Positions 16,036 through 25,015 are shown, counted from the first letter of the stretch. The stretch is 64,000 bases of DNA from Dictyoglomus thermophilum H-6-12 (GCF_000020965.1 NC_011297.1:434001-498000); one strand, 5' to 3'. The notes: generated from the sequence alone by a model not told the origin. Numbers and translations: made by a program.

Positions 16036-16888
16036 CCTTTTCGTATAAGAATACCAAATCTCCTTCTTTTACTCCTAAGTTTTCTGCTACTACCTCGCAC
16101 TTTGCTTTAAGGAGGAAAAAGATATTATAGCCTCTTCCTTCTAAACTTTCATAATTTGCTTGTCCTTTTGATATTATAAGTTTGGCATTGTTGAAGACTT
16201 CTTTATACTCTTCTCCCCCAAGTTCTGGGGGTTTTCCTACTGAGCCTGAGCCAGTAGTGATAATCTTTGCATATTTGTTTAGTGCTACTTCAATGGCATC
16301 TTCCATGAGGGCATCATTAATTATAGGATATTCATTAACTACAGCTATTATTTTCTTCTCTTTAGAAAGTTCCTCTATTAATATTCTGTCAAATACTATT
16401 TCTCCAGCGTTATCCAAAAGATATAGAATCTCATTGGTTTTCGATAATTCATTCTTAAAGTAAAAATAATGATCAATGGCAAGGGGAATATTTATGATCT
16501 CTTTAATATATTCGCCAAGATTGAGTTTTGAAATATTCAAGATGCCAAGATCTATAACGTTTCCTGCTATGGCCACTTTTACTGCTGTATAGAGGGGGTC
16601 CTGAGAACTATCTACTATATTTTTCAGGGCTTCGTAAAGTTTTAATCCTTGTTGATTGTAATACTTTTTTTCTTCAAAGTATGGATCCGTTGAGCCTGAG
16701 AGCTCATATATCTTTTTAAAAATTAAATATGTATTGTAGGAGGGTGTGTCCTCAGGAGAAAAATTCTCTAAATCTTTTGCTATCGCCTTAATTATCTCTA
16801 TCTTTTTTTCATTAGGTATATTTATTCTTTTTAAGGCAGATTCTGCTTGTCTAAAAAAACAGGTAAAGCATTCCCATCTCGTCTTCAT
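16016..16888 (-). CDS. DUF89/ARMT1-like metal-dependent phosphatase
   Basis: 290 residues. The start MKTRWECFTCFFRQ carries the C-x-x-C pair seen in subfamily I of DUF89 proteins. The conserved metal and substrate motifs are present: YLLDNAGEIVFD, VVNEYPIINDAL and LIISKGQANYES. Characterised members are damage-control phosphatases acting on sugar phosphates and related metabolites. Which phosphometabolite this one clears is unknown. It is transcribed toward the 195-aa gene and overlaps its 3' end by 20 bp. Confidence 0.85.
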   Translation of the reverse strand: MKTRWECFTCFFRQAESALKRINIPNEKKIEIIKAIAKDLENFSPEDTPSYNTYLIFKKIYELSGSTDPYFEEKKYYNQQGLKLYEALKNIVDSSQDPLYTAVKVAIAGNVIDLGILNISKLNLGEYIKEIINIPLAIDHYFYFKNELSKTNEILYLLDNAGEIVFDRILIEELSKEKKIIAVVNEYPIINDALMEDAIEVALNKYAKIITTGSGSVGKPPELGGEEYKEVFNNAKLIISKGQANYESLEGRGYNIFFLLKAKCEVVAENLGVKEGDLVFLYEKAKNNLK

Positions 16889-16945
16889 AGCAAAAATAGT
16901 TTTTATCTTAAAATTTCCTAAAAGTCAATTAATATAATTTTAAAA

Positions 16946-18145
16946 TTAATTTAGGCTTTTTCTAAGATGATGATATAATTCTAAGGACTTTTGAAAGAGA
17001 TTGCTGAAATCTTCAAAATTTCTTATAGAAGATTGGGATTCTCTTAAGTTTCCATGGACAGCAGAATTTCTTATTTTCTCAAGGTTATTAAAGGTCTCTC
17101 TTGTCCATTCCTCGGTGAGGACTTTGCTATATACTTCCCTCGCTTTTTCTCTTCTATTTATTATGTTAGATAGATCTCTATAGCCTGCCTTCTTCAGAAT
17201 AATTATGGTTAGAGCTTCATAAAGTAAGATAAGGCTTTTCAAATATTGCTTCTTTTTGAAAAAGAATTTTGCTCTCTCCACCATTCGGTCTTCTAAGTAT
17301 CTTTCTCTGCAAAGAGGTATAAGGTCTTCTACCAAGGCTTTTGCAGGTACTTTTTTGTGTTTTTCTTTTATACTTTCTAATTCCTCTATTATTTTTTCTA
17401 ATTCCTCTCTTGGCCTTTCGTTCATCTCGATGGAGAAATATACATCTTCTCTTCTGTTTAAGCCTAAATTTTTTAGGAGCTCAGGGAAGTAGCCAGAATT
17501 TTTATAGAGCTCAAAGGCTGTGGAGAGTTGAAAAATTTCATTTATATGATCAATTTCTAAAACAGGAGCGTTATCTTGGCTCATTTCGAGAGCACCGTAG
17601 TATATTTTGAGCTCTTTTATGTTCTTAAAGTTTTTTACGTACATAATGGAGAAGCTTAAAATTAAAGGTAAATATCTGTAACCATGGGTTATATCCAGGA
17701 TAATTTTTAAGTCGTCATTTTCAGGTAAATTTTCCAATAGAAATTCTGAGAAAAATTTGTAGTCAAGAGGATCAATTAGGATGAGTTTTATACCTGGAAT
17801 CTCCGATGATAAGGCCTCTTCCCAATTTTTCAAAAGATCTCCTTTAATACCTATATTTTCTGCCTCATATATCTCATAAGCGAGGTCTTGAAATTTAGAC
17901 ATTTTTTGTTCATCTAAAGCGTAGATTATTTCAGACCAAGAAGAGGTAGAGGTTCCAAATATATACCAGTAATTAATCTTTTCTTTTTGGGAGATATATT
18001 TCCATAAGGCAGATCCGAAAAATCCAGTTTCAAAAATTTCACCAGTTTTAAATCTATAACTAGTCCTTTTATATCCTTGCGATATATTTTCCAATACTTT
18101 TCCTCTTCCAATTAAGGATAACAAAATGTTTTTTACTTCCCCCAT
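16946..18145 (-). CDS. csx1: Csx1/TM1812-family CARF-HEPN ribonuclease (orphan CRISPR accessory)
   Basis: 399 residues. The N-terminal Rossmann-like CARF domain starts at about 5 (ILLSLIGRGK) and carries LDITHGYRYLP at 150-160, the D-x-T-H-G motif of the Csx1/Csx2 (TM1812) family. The C-terminal helical HEPN domain contains R359-N-S-A-V-H364, matching the R-x4-6-H ribonuclease motif. Family members bind cyclic oligoadenylate made by type III CRISPR complexes and then cut RNA. No cas gene and no repeat array is visible in the window, so it stands alone between a phosphatase and the folate operon. Both key motifs are intact, which argues that it still works. Confidence 0.88.
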   Translation of the reverse strand: MGEVKNILLSLIGRGKVLENISQGYKRTSYRFKTGEIFETGFFGSALWKYISQKEKINYWYIFGTSTSSWSEIIYALDEQKMSKFQDLAYEIYEAENIGIKGDLLKNWEEALSSEIPGIKLILIDPLDYKFFSEFLLENLPENDDLKIILDITHGYRYLPLILSFSIMYVKNFKNIKELKIYYGALEMSQDNAPVLEIDHINEIFQLSTAFELYKNSGYFPELLKNLGLNRREDVYFSIEMNERPREELEKIIEELESIKEKHKKVPAKALVEDLIPLCRERYLEDRMVERAKFFFKKKQYLKSLILLYEALTIIILKKAGYRDLSNIINRREKAREVYSKVLTEEWTRETFNNLEKIRNSAVHGNLRESQSSIRNFEDFSNLFQKSLELYHHLRKSLN

Positions 18146-18256
18146 AATCCAAAAGCATCATTTCAAATTTAAGTTAAGGATGATATATCATAAAAAAGCA
18201 AAGGTGTAAACATACTGCTATTGTTAGTATTTCTTTAGATTTTTTATCTTTTTAAA

Positions 18257-18265
18257 TGTTATAAT
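18257..18265 (+). promoter_or_regulatory. Extended -10 of the folate operon
   Basis: TGTTATAAT is a perfect extended -10, 28 bp before the queD-like ATG at 18294, in the gap that also holds the start of the divergent csx1 gene. Confidence 0.65.
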
Positions 18266-18293
18266 CTACAAAAAATTGAGGAGAGAGTAAAAG

Positions 18294-18671
18294 ATGTTTG
18301 TTATACGTAAGTTTAAATTTGATGCTGCCCATAATTTGGAGAGTTATAAAGGTAAGTGTGAAAGATTACATGGGCATACTTACAGATTGGTAGTTATTGT
18401 TGAGGGGATTCCAGATTCGGAAGGCATGATTATAGATTTTGTAGAATTGAAGGATATTGTTAAGAGAGAAGTGATTGATATTCTTGACCATTCTTATATC
18501 AATGAGATAATAAAGCAGCCGACGGCAGAGAACATAGCCATATGGATATGGCAGAGGTTAGAAGAGAAGTTGAAAAGAGGAAACTGTCATCTTTATGAGA
18601 TTCAAGTATGGGAGACAGAAGATAGTGGAGTAATTTATAGGGGTGAAAAAATTGAGAGACGTTCAGAATGA
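18294..18671 (+). CDS. queD: 6-pyruvoyl-tetrahydropterin synthase family protein (QueD/PTPS)
   Basis: 125 residues. Zinc ligands are H13 (FDAAH), H26 and H28 (in C22-E-R-L-HGH). The catalytic cysteine C22 is followed directly by E23. Further family residues lie in LDHSYINE and WETEDSGV. With Cys it can make 6-carboxy-tetrahydropterin for queuosine. The adjacent Glu is the residue linked to PTPS-III activity, which makes 6-hydroxymethyl-dihydropterin and bypasses FolB. The gene leads an operon with FolE2, FolP and FolK and no FolB is present, so a folate role is likely, perhaps along with queuosine. ATG follows GAGGAGAG. Confidence 0.85.
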   Translation: MFVIRKFKFDAAHNLESYKGKCERLHGHTYRLVVIVEGIPDSEGMIIDFVELKDIVKREVIDILDHSYINEIIKQPTAENIAIWIWQRLEEKLKRGNCHLYEIQVWETEDSGVIYRGEKIERRSE

Positions 18672-19425
18672 AAAAGATTATAGGGGAATATATTTGAGAA
18701 AAGTAGGCATTAAGAATATACATTGGCCTATAAAGATTGTTACCAAAAGCGGAGATTACCAGAGTACTGTTGCCAGTATTGATATTTCTGTGGATCTGAG
18801 AGAGGATTTAAGGGGAACTCATATGAGTAGATTTGTAGAAGTCTTAAATGGTATTGATTCTCTTCATCCAGAAAATCTTGGTAAGATATTGCAGGAAGTA
18901 AGGGAGAAATTAAGAGCAGATAGCAGTCATATCAAAATATCTTTTCCTTATTTTATTTTTAAAAAAGCTCCTGTTTCTCAGATAAGTTCTCCTAATATGG
19001 TAGAGTGTGTTATTGATGCTGAGCTTAGTAAAAAGCTTGATATGATTATTGGGGTTAAAGTGCCTATTCATACTCTTTGTCCTTGTTCCAAGGAGATAAG
19101 TGAGTATGGGGCTCATAATCAAAGAGGAGTAGCCGAAATCTATGTAAGATCCAAAAAGTTAATATGGTTTGAAGACTTGGTAGAGATTTCTGAAAAATCT
19201 GCCAGTGCTCCCATATATTCTCTTTTAAAAAGGCCTGATGAAAAATATATTACTGAGATGGCATATAATAATCCAAAGTTTGTTGAAGATGTGGTAAGGG
19301 ATATTGTCTCAGAATTAGAAAAGGAGCCTAAAATTAGTTGGTATAGGGTTGAGGTTACAAGTTTTGAAAGTATTCATAATCATAATGCTTTTGCATGCGT
19401 AGAAAAGGGGTGGGTTAAAAAATGA
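18652..19425 (+). CDS. folE2: GTP cyclohydrolase FolE2 (type IB)
   Basis: Converts GTP to 7,8-dihydroneopterin triphosphate, the first step to folate and queuosine. Family motifs are plain: RGTHMSRFVE near 43, HTLCPCSKEISEYGAHNQRG near 143, and a C-terminal ESIHNHNAFA. The best start is TTG 18652, seven bases after AGGGGTG and giving the usual M-R-D-V-Q opening. The upstream GTG at 18643 overlaps that site. The gene overlaps queD by 20 bp and folP by 4 bp. FolE2 is the metal-promiscuous alternative to FolE, and no FolE is seen in the window. Confidence 0.93.
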   Translation: MRDVQNEKDYRGIYLRKVGIKNIHWPIKIVTKSGDYQSTVASIDISVDLREDLRGTHMSRFVEVLNGIDSLHPENLGKILQEVREKLRADSSHIKISFPYFIFKKAPVSQISSPNMVECVIDAELSKKLDMIIGVKVPIHTLCPCSKEISEYGAHNQRGVAEIYVRSKKLIWFEDLVEISEKSASAPIYSLLKRPDEKYITEMAYNNPKFVEDVVRDIVSELEKEPKISWYRVEVTSFESIHNHNAFACVEKGWVKK

Positions 19426-20624
19426 TAGTAGAGATTACTCCTGAATTTTTGGAAAAAGAGATGGCAAGAGTAGGGGCTCATCCAGTTTCCTTTGAAATCT
19501 TTGAGAGAAAGGCTCAAATTATTCCTTTGAAGATTTTTAATATATCTTCTCCTACTGCAAACATAATTAAGCAGGAGATGCTTTCCTTAGGTGGGGATGC
19601 TATAGTCCATAAAAATGTTATAAATTGTAAAGTAGAAAATAGTGATATTATTCTTCTTGGTACTAAAAAACATTATGAGCTTTTGCTTCAAAAGTTAGAG
19701 AAAAATAATTACTTTGATCTTCCAAGGGTTTTTCAAGAGTTAAAGGAATATTTATTAAAAGAGAAAGTTAGAGAGATTTCTTCTCCATGGGGTAGGGTTA
19801 TAAGTTTCAACAGAATTTTAGTCATGGGGATAATAAATGTAACTCCTGATTCTTTTTATAGTGGATCAAGGAAGATGCAAATTGATGAGATTCTAAAGAC
19901 TGCTGAAGATATGATAATGAATGGTGTGGACATAATTGATATAGGTGGACAATCTACTCGTCCTGGATCTGAGCCTGTAAGTTTAGAAGAGGAGATATCA
20001 AGGGTTATTCCTGCTATTGAGAATATAAGGAGAAATTATCCTGATGTGTTAATTTCTGTTGATACATATTATTCACAGGTGGCAAAGTTGGCTGTTGAAA
20101 AGGGGGCAGATATAGTAAATGACATAAGCGCTTTTAGGTTTGATGAAAGTCTTGTTAAGGTGGTGGCTGAGTTAAAGGTGCCATATATTCTTATGCATAT
20201 GAAGGGAACTCCTAAGGATATGCAAAAAAATCCTTACTATGATGACGTGATAAGAGAGATCATAGAGTTTTTTGAAGAGAGAATAGAATATGCCAATAAG
20301 AATGGAGTTGATCCGGAGAAAATAATTATTGACCCAGGGATTGGTTTTGGAAAAAGATATGAAGATAATCTTGAGATTATGGCAAGGTTAAAGGAATTTA
20401 AGAGTCTTAAGAAGCCTATACTTATAGGAGCATCGAGAAAGAGCTTTATTGGAAAAGCTTTGGGCGATCTTCCTCCTGAGGAAAGACTTGAAGGAACTCT
20501 TGGGATTACTGCTTTGTGTGTATTGAATGATGTGGATATTATTAGAGTGCATGATGTTAAGGAAAACAAAAGAGTGGTTAAAGTGTTGGAGGAAATAAAG
20601 TGCATAAGGTCTTCATTGCAATAG
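19422..20624 (+). CDS. folP: Dihydropteroate synthase with N-terminal extension
   Basis: Condenses 6-hydroxymethyl-dihydropterin diphosphate with p-aminobenzoate. The TIM-barrel DHPS domain occupies about 135-395: MGIINVTPDSFYSG, DIGGQSTRPG, SVDTY, IIIDPGIGFGK and IGASRKSFIG. The first 125 residues (HPVSFEIFERKAQIIPLKIF and onward) form an extra domain absent from the roughly 280-residue enzymes of E. coli, known in some thermophile and archaeal-like DHPS. Its function is not visible. ATGA overlap with folE2 indicates coupling, and the next gene starts inside its last codons. Confidence 0.93.
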   Translation: MIVEITPEFLEKEMARVGAHPVSFEIFERKAQIIPLKIFNISSPTANIIKQEMLSLGGDAIVHKNVINCKVENSDIILLGTKKHYELLLQKLEKNNYFDLPRVFQELKEYLLKEKVREISSPWGRVISFNRILVMGIINVTPDSFYSGSRKMQIDEILKTAEDMIMNGVDIIDIGGQSTRPGSEPVSLEEEISRVIPAIENIRRNYPDVLISVDTYYSQVAKLAVEKGADIVNDISAFRFDESLVKVVAELKVPYILMHMKGTPKDMQKNPYYDDVIREIIEFFEERIEYANKNGVDPEKIIIDPGIGFGKRYEDNLEIMARLKEFKSLKKPILIGASRKSFIGKALGDLPPEERLEGTLGITALCVLNDVDIIRVHDVKENKRVVKVLEEIKCIRSSLQ

Positions 20625-21067
20625 GAAGTAATCTTGGAGATAGAATGAAAAATATAGAGGTCGCATTAAAAAAAATGGAAGATTATGGCTTAAGAATTAT
20701 TAAAAAATCTTCTATTATTGAAACGGAGCCCTACGGATTTAAAGAGCAAGGTAAATTTTTAAATGGTGTGATCTTAATAGAAACTGATTTAGATCCTTTT
20801 GATCTTCTTAATCTTCTTTTGAATATAGAGAAGGAGATGGGAAGAGAGAGGAAGATAAGGTGGGGGCCGAGGAATATTGATCTTGACATAATTTTTTATG
20901 ATGATCTGGTTATTAATACTGATAACTTAAAAATTCCTCATCCCGATGCTCATAACAGAACCTTTGTTATGGGGCCTCTCTCTGAAATAGATCCTGATTT
21001 TGTGCACCCTGTTCTTAATAAAAAGGTAAAGGATATATACTTAAAACTTATCGAAGGGAATTTTTAA
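20600..21067 (+). CDS. folK: 6-hydroxymethyl-dihydropterin pyrophosphokinase
   Basis: 155 residues from GTG 20600. Transfers pyrophosphate from ATP to 6-hydroxymethyl-dihydropterin, feeding FolP. Motifs are IAIGSNLGDRMKNI at the start, ETEPYGFKEQGKFLNGV in the middle, and GPRNIDLDIIFYD with HPDAHNRTFVMGPL for ATP and magnesium binding. The start overlaps folP by 25 bp, completing a four-gene coupled operon. Length is normal for HPPK. No dihydroneopterin aldolase (FolB) domain is fused to it. Confidence 0.93.
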   Translation: MHKVFIAIGSNLGDRMKNIEVALKKMEDYGLRIIKKSSIIETEPYGFKEQGKFLNGVILIETDLDPFDLLNLLLNIEKEMGRERKIRWGPRNIDLDIIFYDDLVINTDNLKIPHPDAHNRTFVMGPLSEIDPDFVHPVLNKKVKDIYLKLIEGNF

Positions 21068-21110
21068 AAATTGTTTTACTTATATTAACTCTATCAAAAG
21101 GGGGATAGGT

Positions 21111-21836
21111 ATGCTTAAATATAGGTATGAGGTTATGTTTCCCTATCAACTTAGGGAGGTGCTTGAGAAGAATCCTATAGTTTATCTTCCTGTAAGTCCT
21201 ATTGAGTGGCATGGAGAACATCTTATCTTTGGTACTGATCCTTTTAGAGCAAGAAGGGTTTTGGAAATTGTTTGGGAAAGATTAGGTGGAGTTATGATGC
21301 CTACTCTTTATGTAGGTACTGATGGAACTATAGTGGAAGATGGAGAGGAATTTTGGGGAATGGAGATGTTTGCAAAGGAGAAGATACCAGGAAGTGTTTT
21401 TGTGAGAAAGGAGACTTTTTATAACTTACTGAAGGATATGCTTAATTTTCTTGAGAGAACAGGATTTAAATTATGTGTTTTGTGCACAGGACATATGGCA
21501 AAACCACAGGTAGAGGTGGTAGAAAAGCTTGAAGAGGAATATATGGAAAGAAGTATGAAGGTGATTTCTTGGCATTGGGGGAAGGTAAAATATCCTGAAG
21601 AACTTGTTACAAATAATCCCCTTCATGCAGGAGTAGAGGAGAGTAGTGAGATCTTAAGTATTGATCTTTCTTATGTGGATCTTGATAGGGTGGGAGGTAT
21701 GGAGGTGGATAGAAAGGTTGGTTTGACTAAGGGTAATTTAGAAAACATAAGTGAAAAGCTTGGGGAAAGCAGATTTAATTTTGAGGCTGAGGAGCTTATT
21801 AAAAAGATTCTAAAATGTTATAATAAAGAGAGTTAA
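21111..21836 (+). CDS. Creatininase-family amidohydrolase
   Basis: 241 residues with family metal-site residues in SPIEWHGEHLIFGTDPF (E32, H34, D43) and later GHMAKPQ and HAGVEESSEIL. Members hydrolyse cyclic or linear amides, for example creatinine, formamides in riboflavin analogue pathways (ArfB), or a mycofactocin peptide (MftE). Position directly after folK (44 bp, site GGGGGATAG) hints at a pterin-like or formamide substrate, but that is guesswork from context. The first 20 residues are unusual but no signal peptide is evident. Confidence 0.82.
   Translation: MLKYRYEVMFPYQLREVLEKNPIVYLPVSPIEWHGEHLIFGTDPFRARRVLEIVWERLGGVMMPTLYVGTDGTIVEDGEEFWGMEMFAKEKIPGSVFVRKETFYNLLKDMLNFLERTGFKLCVLCTGHMAKPQVEVVEKLEEEYMERSMKVISWHWGKVKYPEELVTNNPLHAGVEESSEILSIDLSYVDLDRVGGMEVDRKVGLTKGNLENISEKLGESRFNFEAEELIKKILKCYNKES
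21816..21824 (+). promoter_or_regulatory. Extended -10 before the NTPase-GGDEF gene
   Basis: TGTTATAAT lies within the last codons of the creatininase-like gene, 26 bp before the next ATG. That ATG has no convincing ribosome-binding site, which suggests weak translation. Confidence 0.4.
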
Positions 21837-21850
21837 TTTATTTATAAATA

Positions 21851-24800
21851 ATGGATTCTGTGTTGGAAAATTTAAATTATATTGAAGAAGTCTTAAAGAA
21901 GGAACCCATAGTCTACTTGAACCTTCCTACTGGAAGTGGAAGAACTTATTTATTGAAATCTTTCTTTGAAAGAAATAAATCCTCTTCTCTTTTTACCCAC
22001 TATGCATCTCATCGAACTCCTGTTGGTGAGTTTTTTATAACACTTCTTTCCCTAATAGATAAGAACTCTTTTTTAAAAGAGAAAGGAGATATTGTTGGCC
22101 CTATATTGAGAAGATATATTCATCCAAGATTTTTATCTCATCTGGAAAAGTACAAGGCTGAAGAAGTAATATCCTTGGATGTAGAGGTAGCTCAAATAGC
22201 TGATATTGCCTCTTTTATTCTTGAGAAAAGAAAGATTAAATATTGGATTTTTGATAATTGGCAAGAATTTTTGTACTATGGCGATGTTTTTAAAGAGCTA
22301 ATACCTTATTTGAGTAAAAAATATAATATGGCATTTGTTATCACTGGAAAGGATTTTAATATGGAATCTTATGAGATAAAAATAGATGATCTCTTAGTTC
22401 CTCTTAATGTAGATACCACTATAAAAGAGATGGAGAAAGCCTTTAATTTAGATAATAAAGAAGCAGTAAGGCTTTTTGAGATGAGCAATGGAAATTGGAA
22501 CAATGCCATAGTGATATATAAGAATGATTTTAAGTCTCTTTGGGATATTGTGTGGGAAAAAATTAATTCTTTATCAGAAAATGAGAAAAAGGCTCTATAT
22601 ACACTTACTTTTGTGGGTAAAACTTTTTCTTCCACTACTGTAAAGGCAGTGAAAGAGCTTTATGGTCCTTTAAAGTTTATTAGGGATTTTGTTGACTCTA
22701 AATTAATGAGATGGGAGTATCCTCTTTGGAGGTTTGTGTCTGAAGATGTTTTGAATTATGTGAGAGAAAGTATGCCTTATAATTTTTCTCAATTAAAAGA
22801 AGAATTTGTAAAAAAGCTTTCGTCCTTTAATTATTCAGACATATGGGGAAGAGTAGCGTTATTATCAGAAGAGGATGAGAAATATTGGAAATATGCCAAA
22901 ATAAAAGAGTTTAGATCTTCTTATAATATTCAAAGGAAAATGGAGATTTTAGAAGAAATTGTTGAAAAGGGCAAGGATGATGGGAATATCTATAAGCGAA
23001 GACTAATAAATCTTCTCATAGATTTTCAGAAATTTAATAAAGCTATTAATATAATTGAGTTTATCGAAGATAAAAACTTGCTTGATCTTGCCAATAAAGT
23101 TAGGTGCTTATCATATCTTGGTAAGTATGAAGAGGCGGAGAAGTTAATAGAGGAAATTATTGACAGTTTAGAGATGGATTATAATCTTCCTCAAATTCTT
23201 TCAAGGATAGTTAGTTATCATTTTTTGACTAAAAAGGTTACTGATGCGCTATTCTTATTAAATAAATATCTGGAAGACATATTACGACTGACTTCTTCTC
23301 CTAAATACCTGGCCAATTTTTATAACGCCTTAGGTCTTCTAAATCTTATTGATGGTAAATTTGAAAAAGCAATTTCTGTATTTGAAAATGGACTTGTTTT
23401 GGCAGAAAAATCTGGAGATAAGGTAGTTTTACATAAATTACTTAATAATCTCGGAGATCTAAGAAATTATCTCTATGGTCCTAAGAGTGCTGTAATAATT
23501 AATCAAAGAGCCTACGATATATCCAAATCTCTTTCAAAGAATTTGATGGTTATAAGTCTTGGAAATTTAATTAAAAGCAAGATGCAATATTCTAATCTAA
23601 AAGAAGTAGAGGATTTGTTACTTGAGTTGGAGAGGCTGGTATCTGAAATAGAATTAGAGTATTTCCTTTATTCGGGATATAGGAGGTTGGCAATTGCATA
23701 TCTTAATTATGGTAAAAGGGAGGAATTGGATAAAGTTATTAAGAAATTAGAAGATTTAAAGACCATTTCAGAGAGTAAGATTTTGGTGCGAATTTTAAGA
23801 AGCTTTTTTGGAGAAATTGAAATAACAGAAGAGGAAGTATTAGAAACTAAAGAAGAGCAGATAATGACTCTCTATATGAAATTAGTGGCTGAGAAAGGTT
23901 TAAGAATCTCCAAATCTTTGAGAGATTATCCAACCGATTATCCAATACATAATTTTTTAAAGGGTTATATTTTGGGAGAAAGCTTCTTTAATCTTATCTC
24001 TTACATAGATTTGATGCTGGAAAGATGGGAGTTTTTAGATGCTTTTTATTCCTATAAACTTTTAATGAAAAACCTTGAAAGAGATAAAAACTTGAAAGTG
24101 TTTGTTCCATACATAAAACTTGAGGTTGTGGGGCTTGCTATTCTTTTAGGTCTTGAAAAGGAATTGGAGGATCAGTTAAAGGAGATCTCTTTAGATTATA
24201 CAGGATTGATTAAAGAGCATTCGAAGATAAAGGCTTTGGAGGATTATGTAGGAAAGGCTATCATGGATTCCGAAACTGAAGAGGAGGCTATGGAACTTAT
24301 ATATAGGGTTATTTCTGATTTTATAGATAACTTTTTAGTGGTGTTAAGGATTGGAGATAGAACCTTGAAAAGGGGTAATGAACTTATTGCTACTAACAAA
24401 TTCAGATTTTTCTATAAAAAGCCTCCATTTTCAGTAAGTGTTTACTCTCTTAAAAATTTGTCTCCCTCTTTATTTTTTGTTATAAGGAATCTTCTTAAGA
24501 GTTTTATTGTTTTCTGGGAAAGAAAGTATGGTATATTTGATCCTTTGACAGGGTTATTTAATAGATCTTATGGAGAGAGAAGACTTGAAGAGGCCTTTTT
24601 AGATTTTGTACGTGAAAATGAAGACTTTAGTATTATCTTTATAGATATAGATGGATTTAAGAAGATTAATGATACTTTGGGACATTCTTATGGAGATTAT
24701 GTATTAAAAGAGATTGCAACTGCAATTAGGAACTCTATAAGACAAAGTGATTCTGCCGTAAGGTGGGGTGGTGATGAATTCTTAATTCTTTTGAGAAGGG

Positions 24801-25009
24801 CAGACTATAATGAGGCAATGAAAGTGGTAAATAGAATAAAAGATAGGATAGAAAGTGTTAGTAAAGGTGAGATAAGAATTAGTTATGGTATTGAGACAAC
24901 TTCTAAAGAAACGTCTTCTTATAGGGAGCTTATAGATAGGGCAGATGTAAAGATGTATGCTCATAAGTTTAGAAAATTAAAGGATTTAGAGAATAGCAAA
25001 AAAGAATAA
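21851..25009 (+). CDS. NTPase-TPR-GGDEF regulatory protein (putative diguanylate cyclase)
   Basis: 1052 residues. An N-terminal NTPase domain with a P-loop-like LPTGSGRTYLL at 25-35 and a Walker B-like YWIFDNWQEF is followed by helical repeats of TPR type over about 350-720, e.g. YNALGLLNLIDGKFEKAISV. A linker domain comes next, then a C-terminal GGDEF domain from about 890 with intact WGGDEF at 972-977 and an upstream R-Q-S-D that fits the inhibitory I-site. The layout resembles MalT-type STAND regulators with diguanylate cyclase output instead of a DNA-binding head. The usual P-loop Lys is Arg. The predicted product is c-di-GMP under control of an unknown ligand. No transmembrane segment is seen. 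Confidence 0.85.
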   Translation: MDSVLENLNYIEEVLKKEPIVYLNLPTGSGRTYLLKSFFERNKSSSLFTHYASHRTPVGEFFITLLSLIDKNSFLKEKGDIVGPILRRYIHPRFLSHLEKYKAEEVISLDVEVAQIADIASFILEKRKIKYWIFDNWQEFLYYGDVFKELIPYLSKKYNMAFVITGKDFNMESYEIKIDDLLVPLNVDTTIKEMEKAFNLDNKEAVRLFEMSNGNWNNAIVIYKNDFKSLWDIVWEKINSLSENEKKALYTLTFVGKTFSSTTVKAVKELYGPLKFIRDFVDSKLMRWEYPLWRFVSEDVLNYVRESMPYNFSQLKEEFVKKLSSFNYSDIWGRVALLSEEDEKYWKYAKIKEFRSSYNIQRKMEILEEIVEKGKDDGNIYKRRLINLLIDFQKFNKAINIIEFIEDKNLLDLANKVRCLSYLGKYEEAEKLIEEIIDSLEMDYNLPQILSRIVSYHFLTKKVTDALFLLNKYLEDILRLTSSPKYLANFYNALGLLNLIDGKFEKAISVFENGLVLAEKSGDKVVLHKLLNNLGDLRNYLYGPKSAVIINQRAYDISKSLSKNLMVISLGNLIKSKMQYSNLKEVEDLLLELERLVSEIELEYFLYSGYRRLAIAYLNYGKREELDKVIKKLEDLKTISESKILVRILRSFFGEIEITEEEVLETKEEQIMTLYMKLVAEKGLRISKSLRDYPTDYPIHNFLKGYILGESFFNLISYIDLMLERWEFLDAFYSYKLLMKNLERDKNLKVFVPYIKLEVVGLAILLGLEKELEDQLKEISLDYTGLIKEHSKIKALEDYVGKAIMDSETEEEAMELIYRVISDFIDNFLVVLRIGDRTLKRGNELIATNKFRFFYKKPPFSVSVYSLKNLSPSLFFVIRNLLKSFIVFWERKYGIFDPLTGLFNRSYGERRLEEAFLDFVRENEDFSIIFIDIDGFKKINDTLGHSYGDYVLKEIATAIRNSIRQSDSAVRWGGDEFLILLRRADYNEAMKVVNRIKDRIESVSKGEIRISYGIETTSKETSSYRELIDRADVKMYAHKFRKLKDLENSKKE

Positions 25010-25015
25010 TTTAAG

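Noticed and set aside
18160-18185. AATTTAAGTTAAGG near csx1, similar to the 3950 promoter element
   Set aside because: Only about 14 bases match, without the TATAAT part, which is expected by chance in AT-rich DNA.
18146-18293. Possible preQ1 or THF riboswitch before the folate operon
   Set aside because: The extended -10 lies only 28 bp from the start codon, so the transcribed leader is too short to hold such an aptamer.
16900-18300. CRISPR array near csx1
   Set aside because: I looked for regularly spaced direct repeats on both sides of csx1 and found none; only the accessory gene is present.
20237-20605. 122-codon - strand frame inside folP
   Set aside because: It lies wholly within the DHPS barrel coding region and has no ribosome-binding site or family features.
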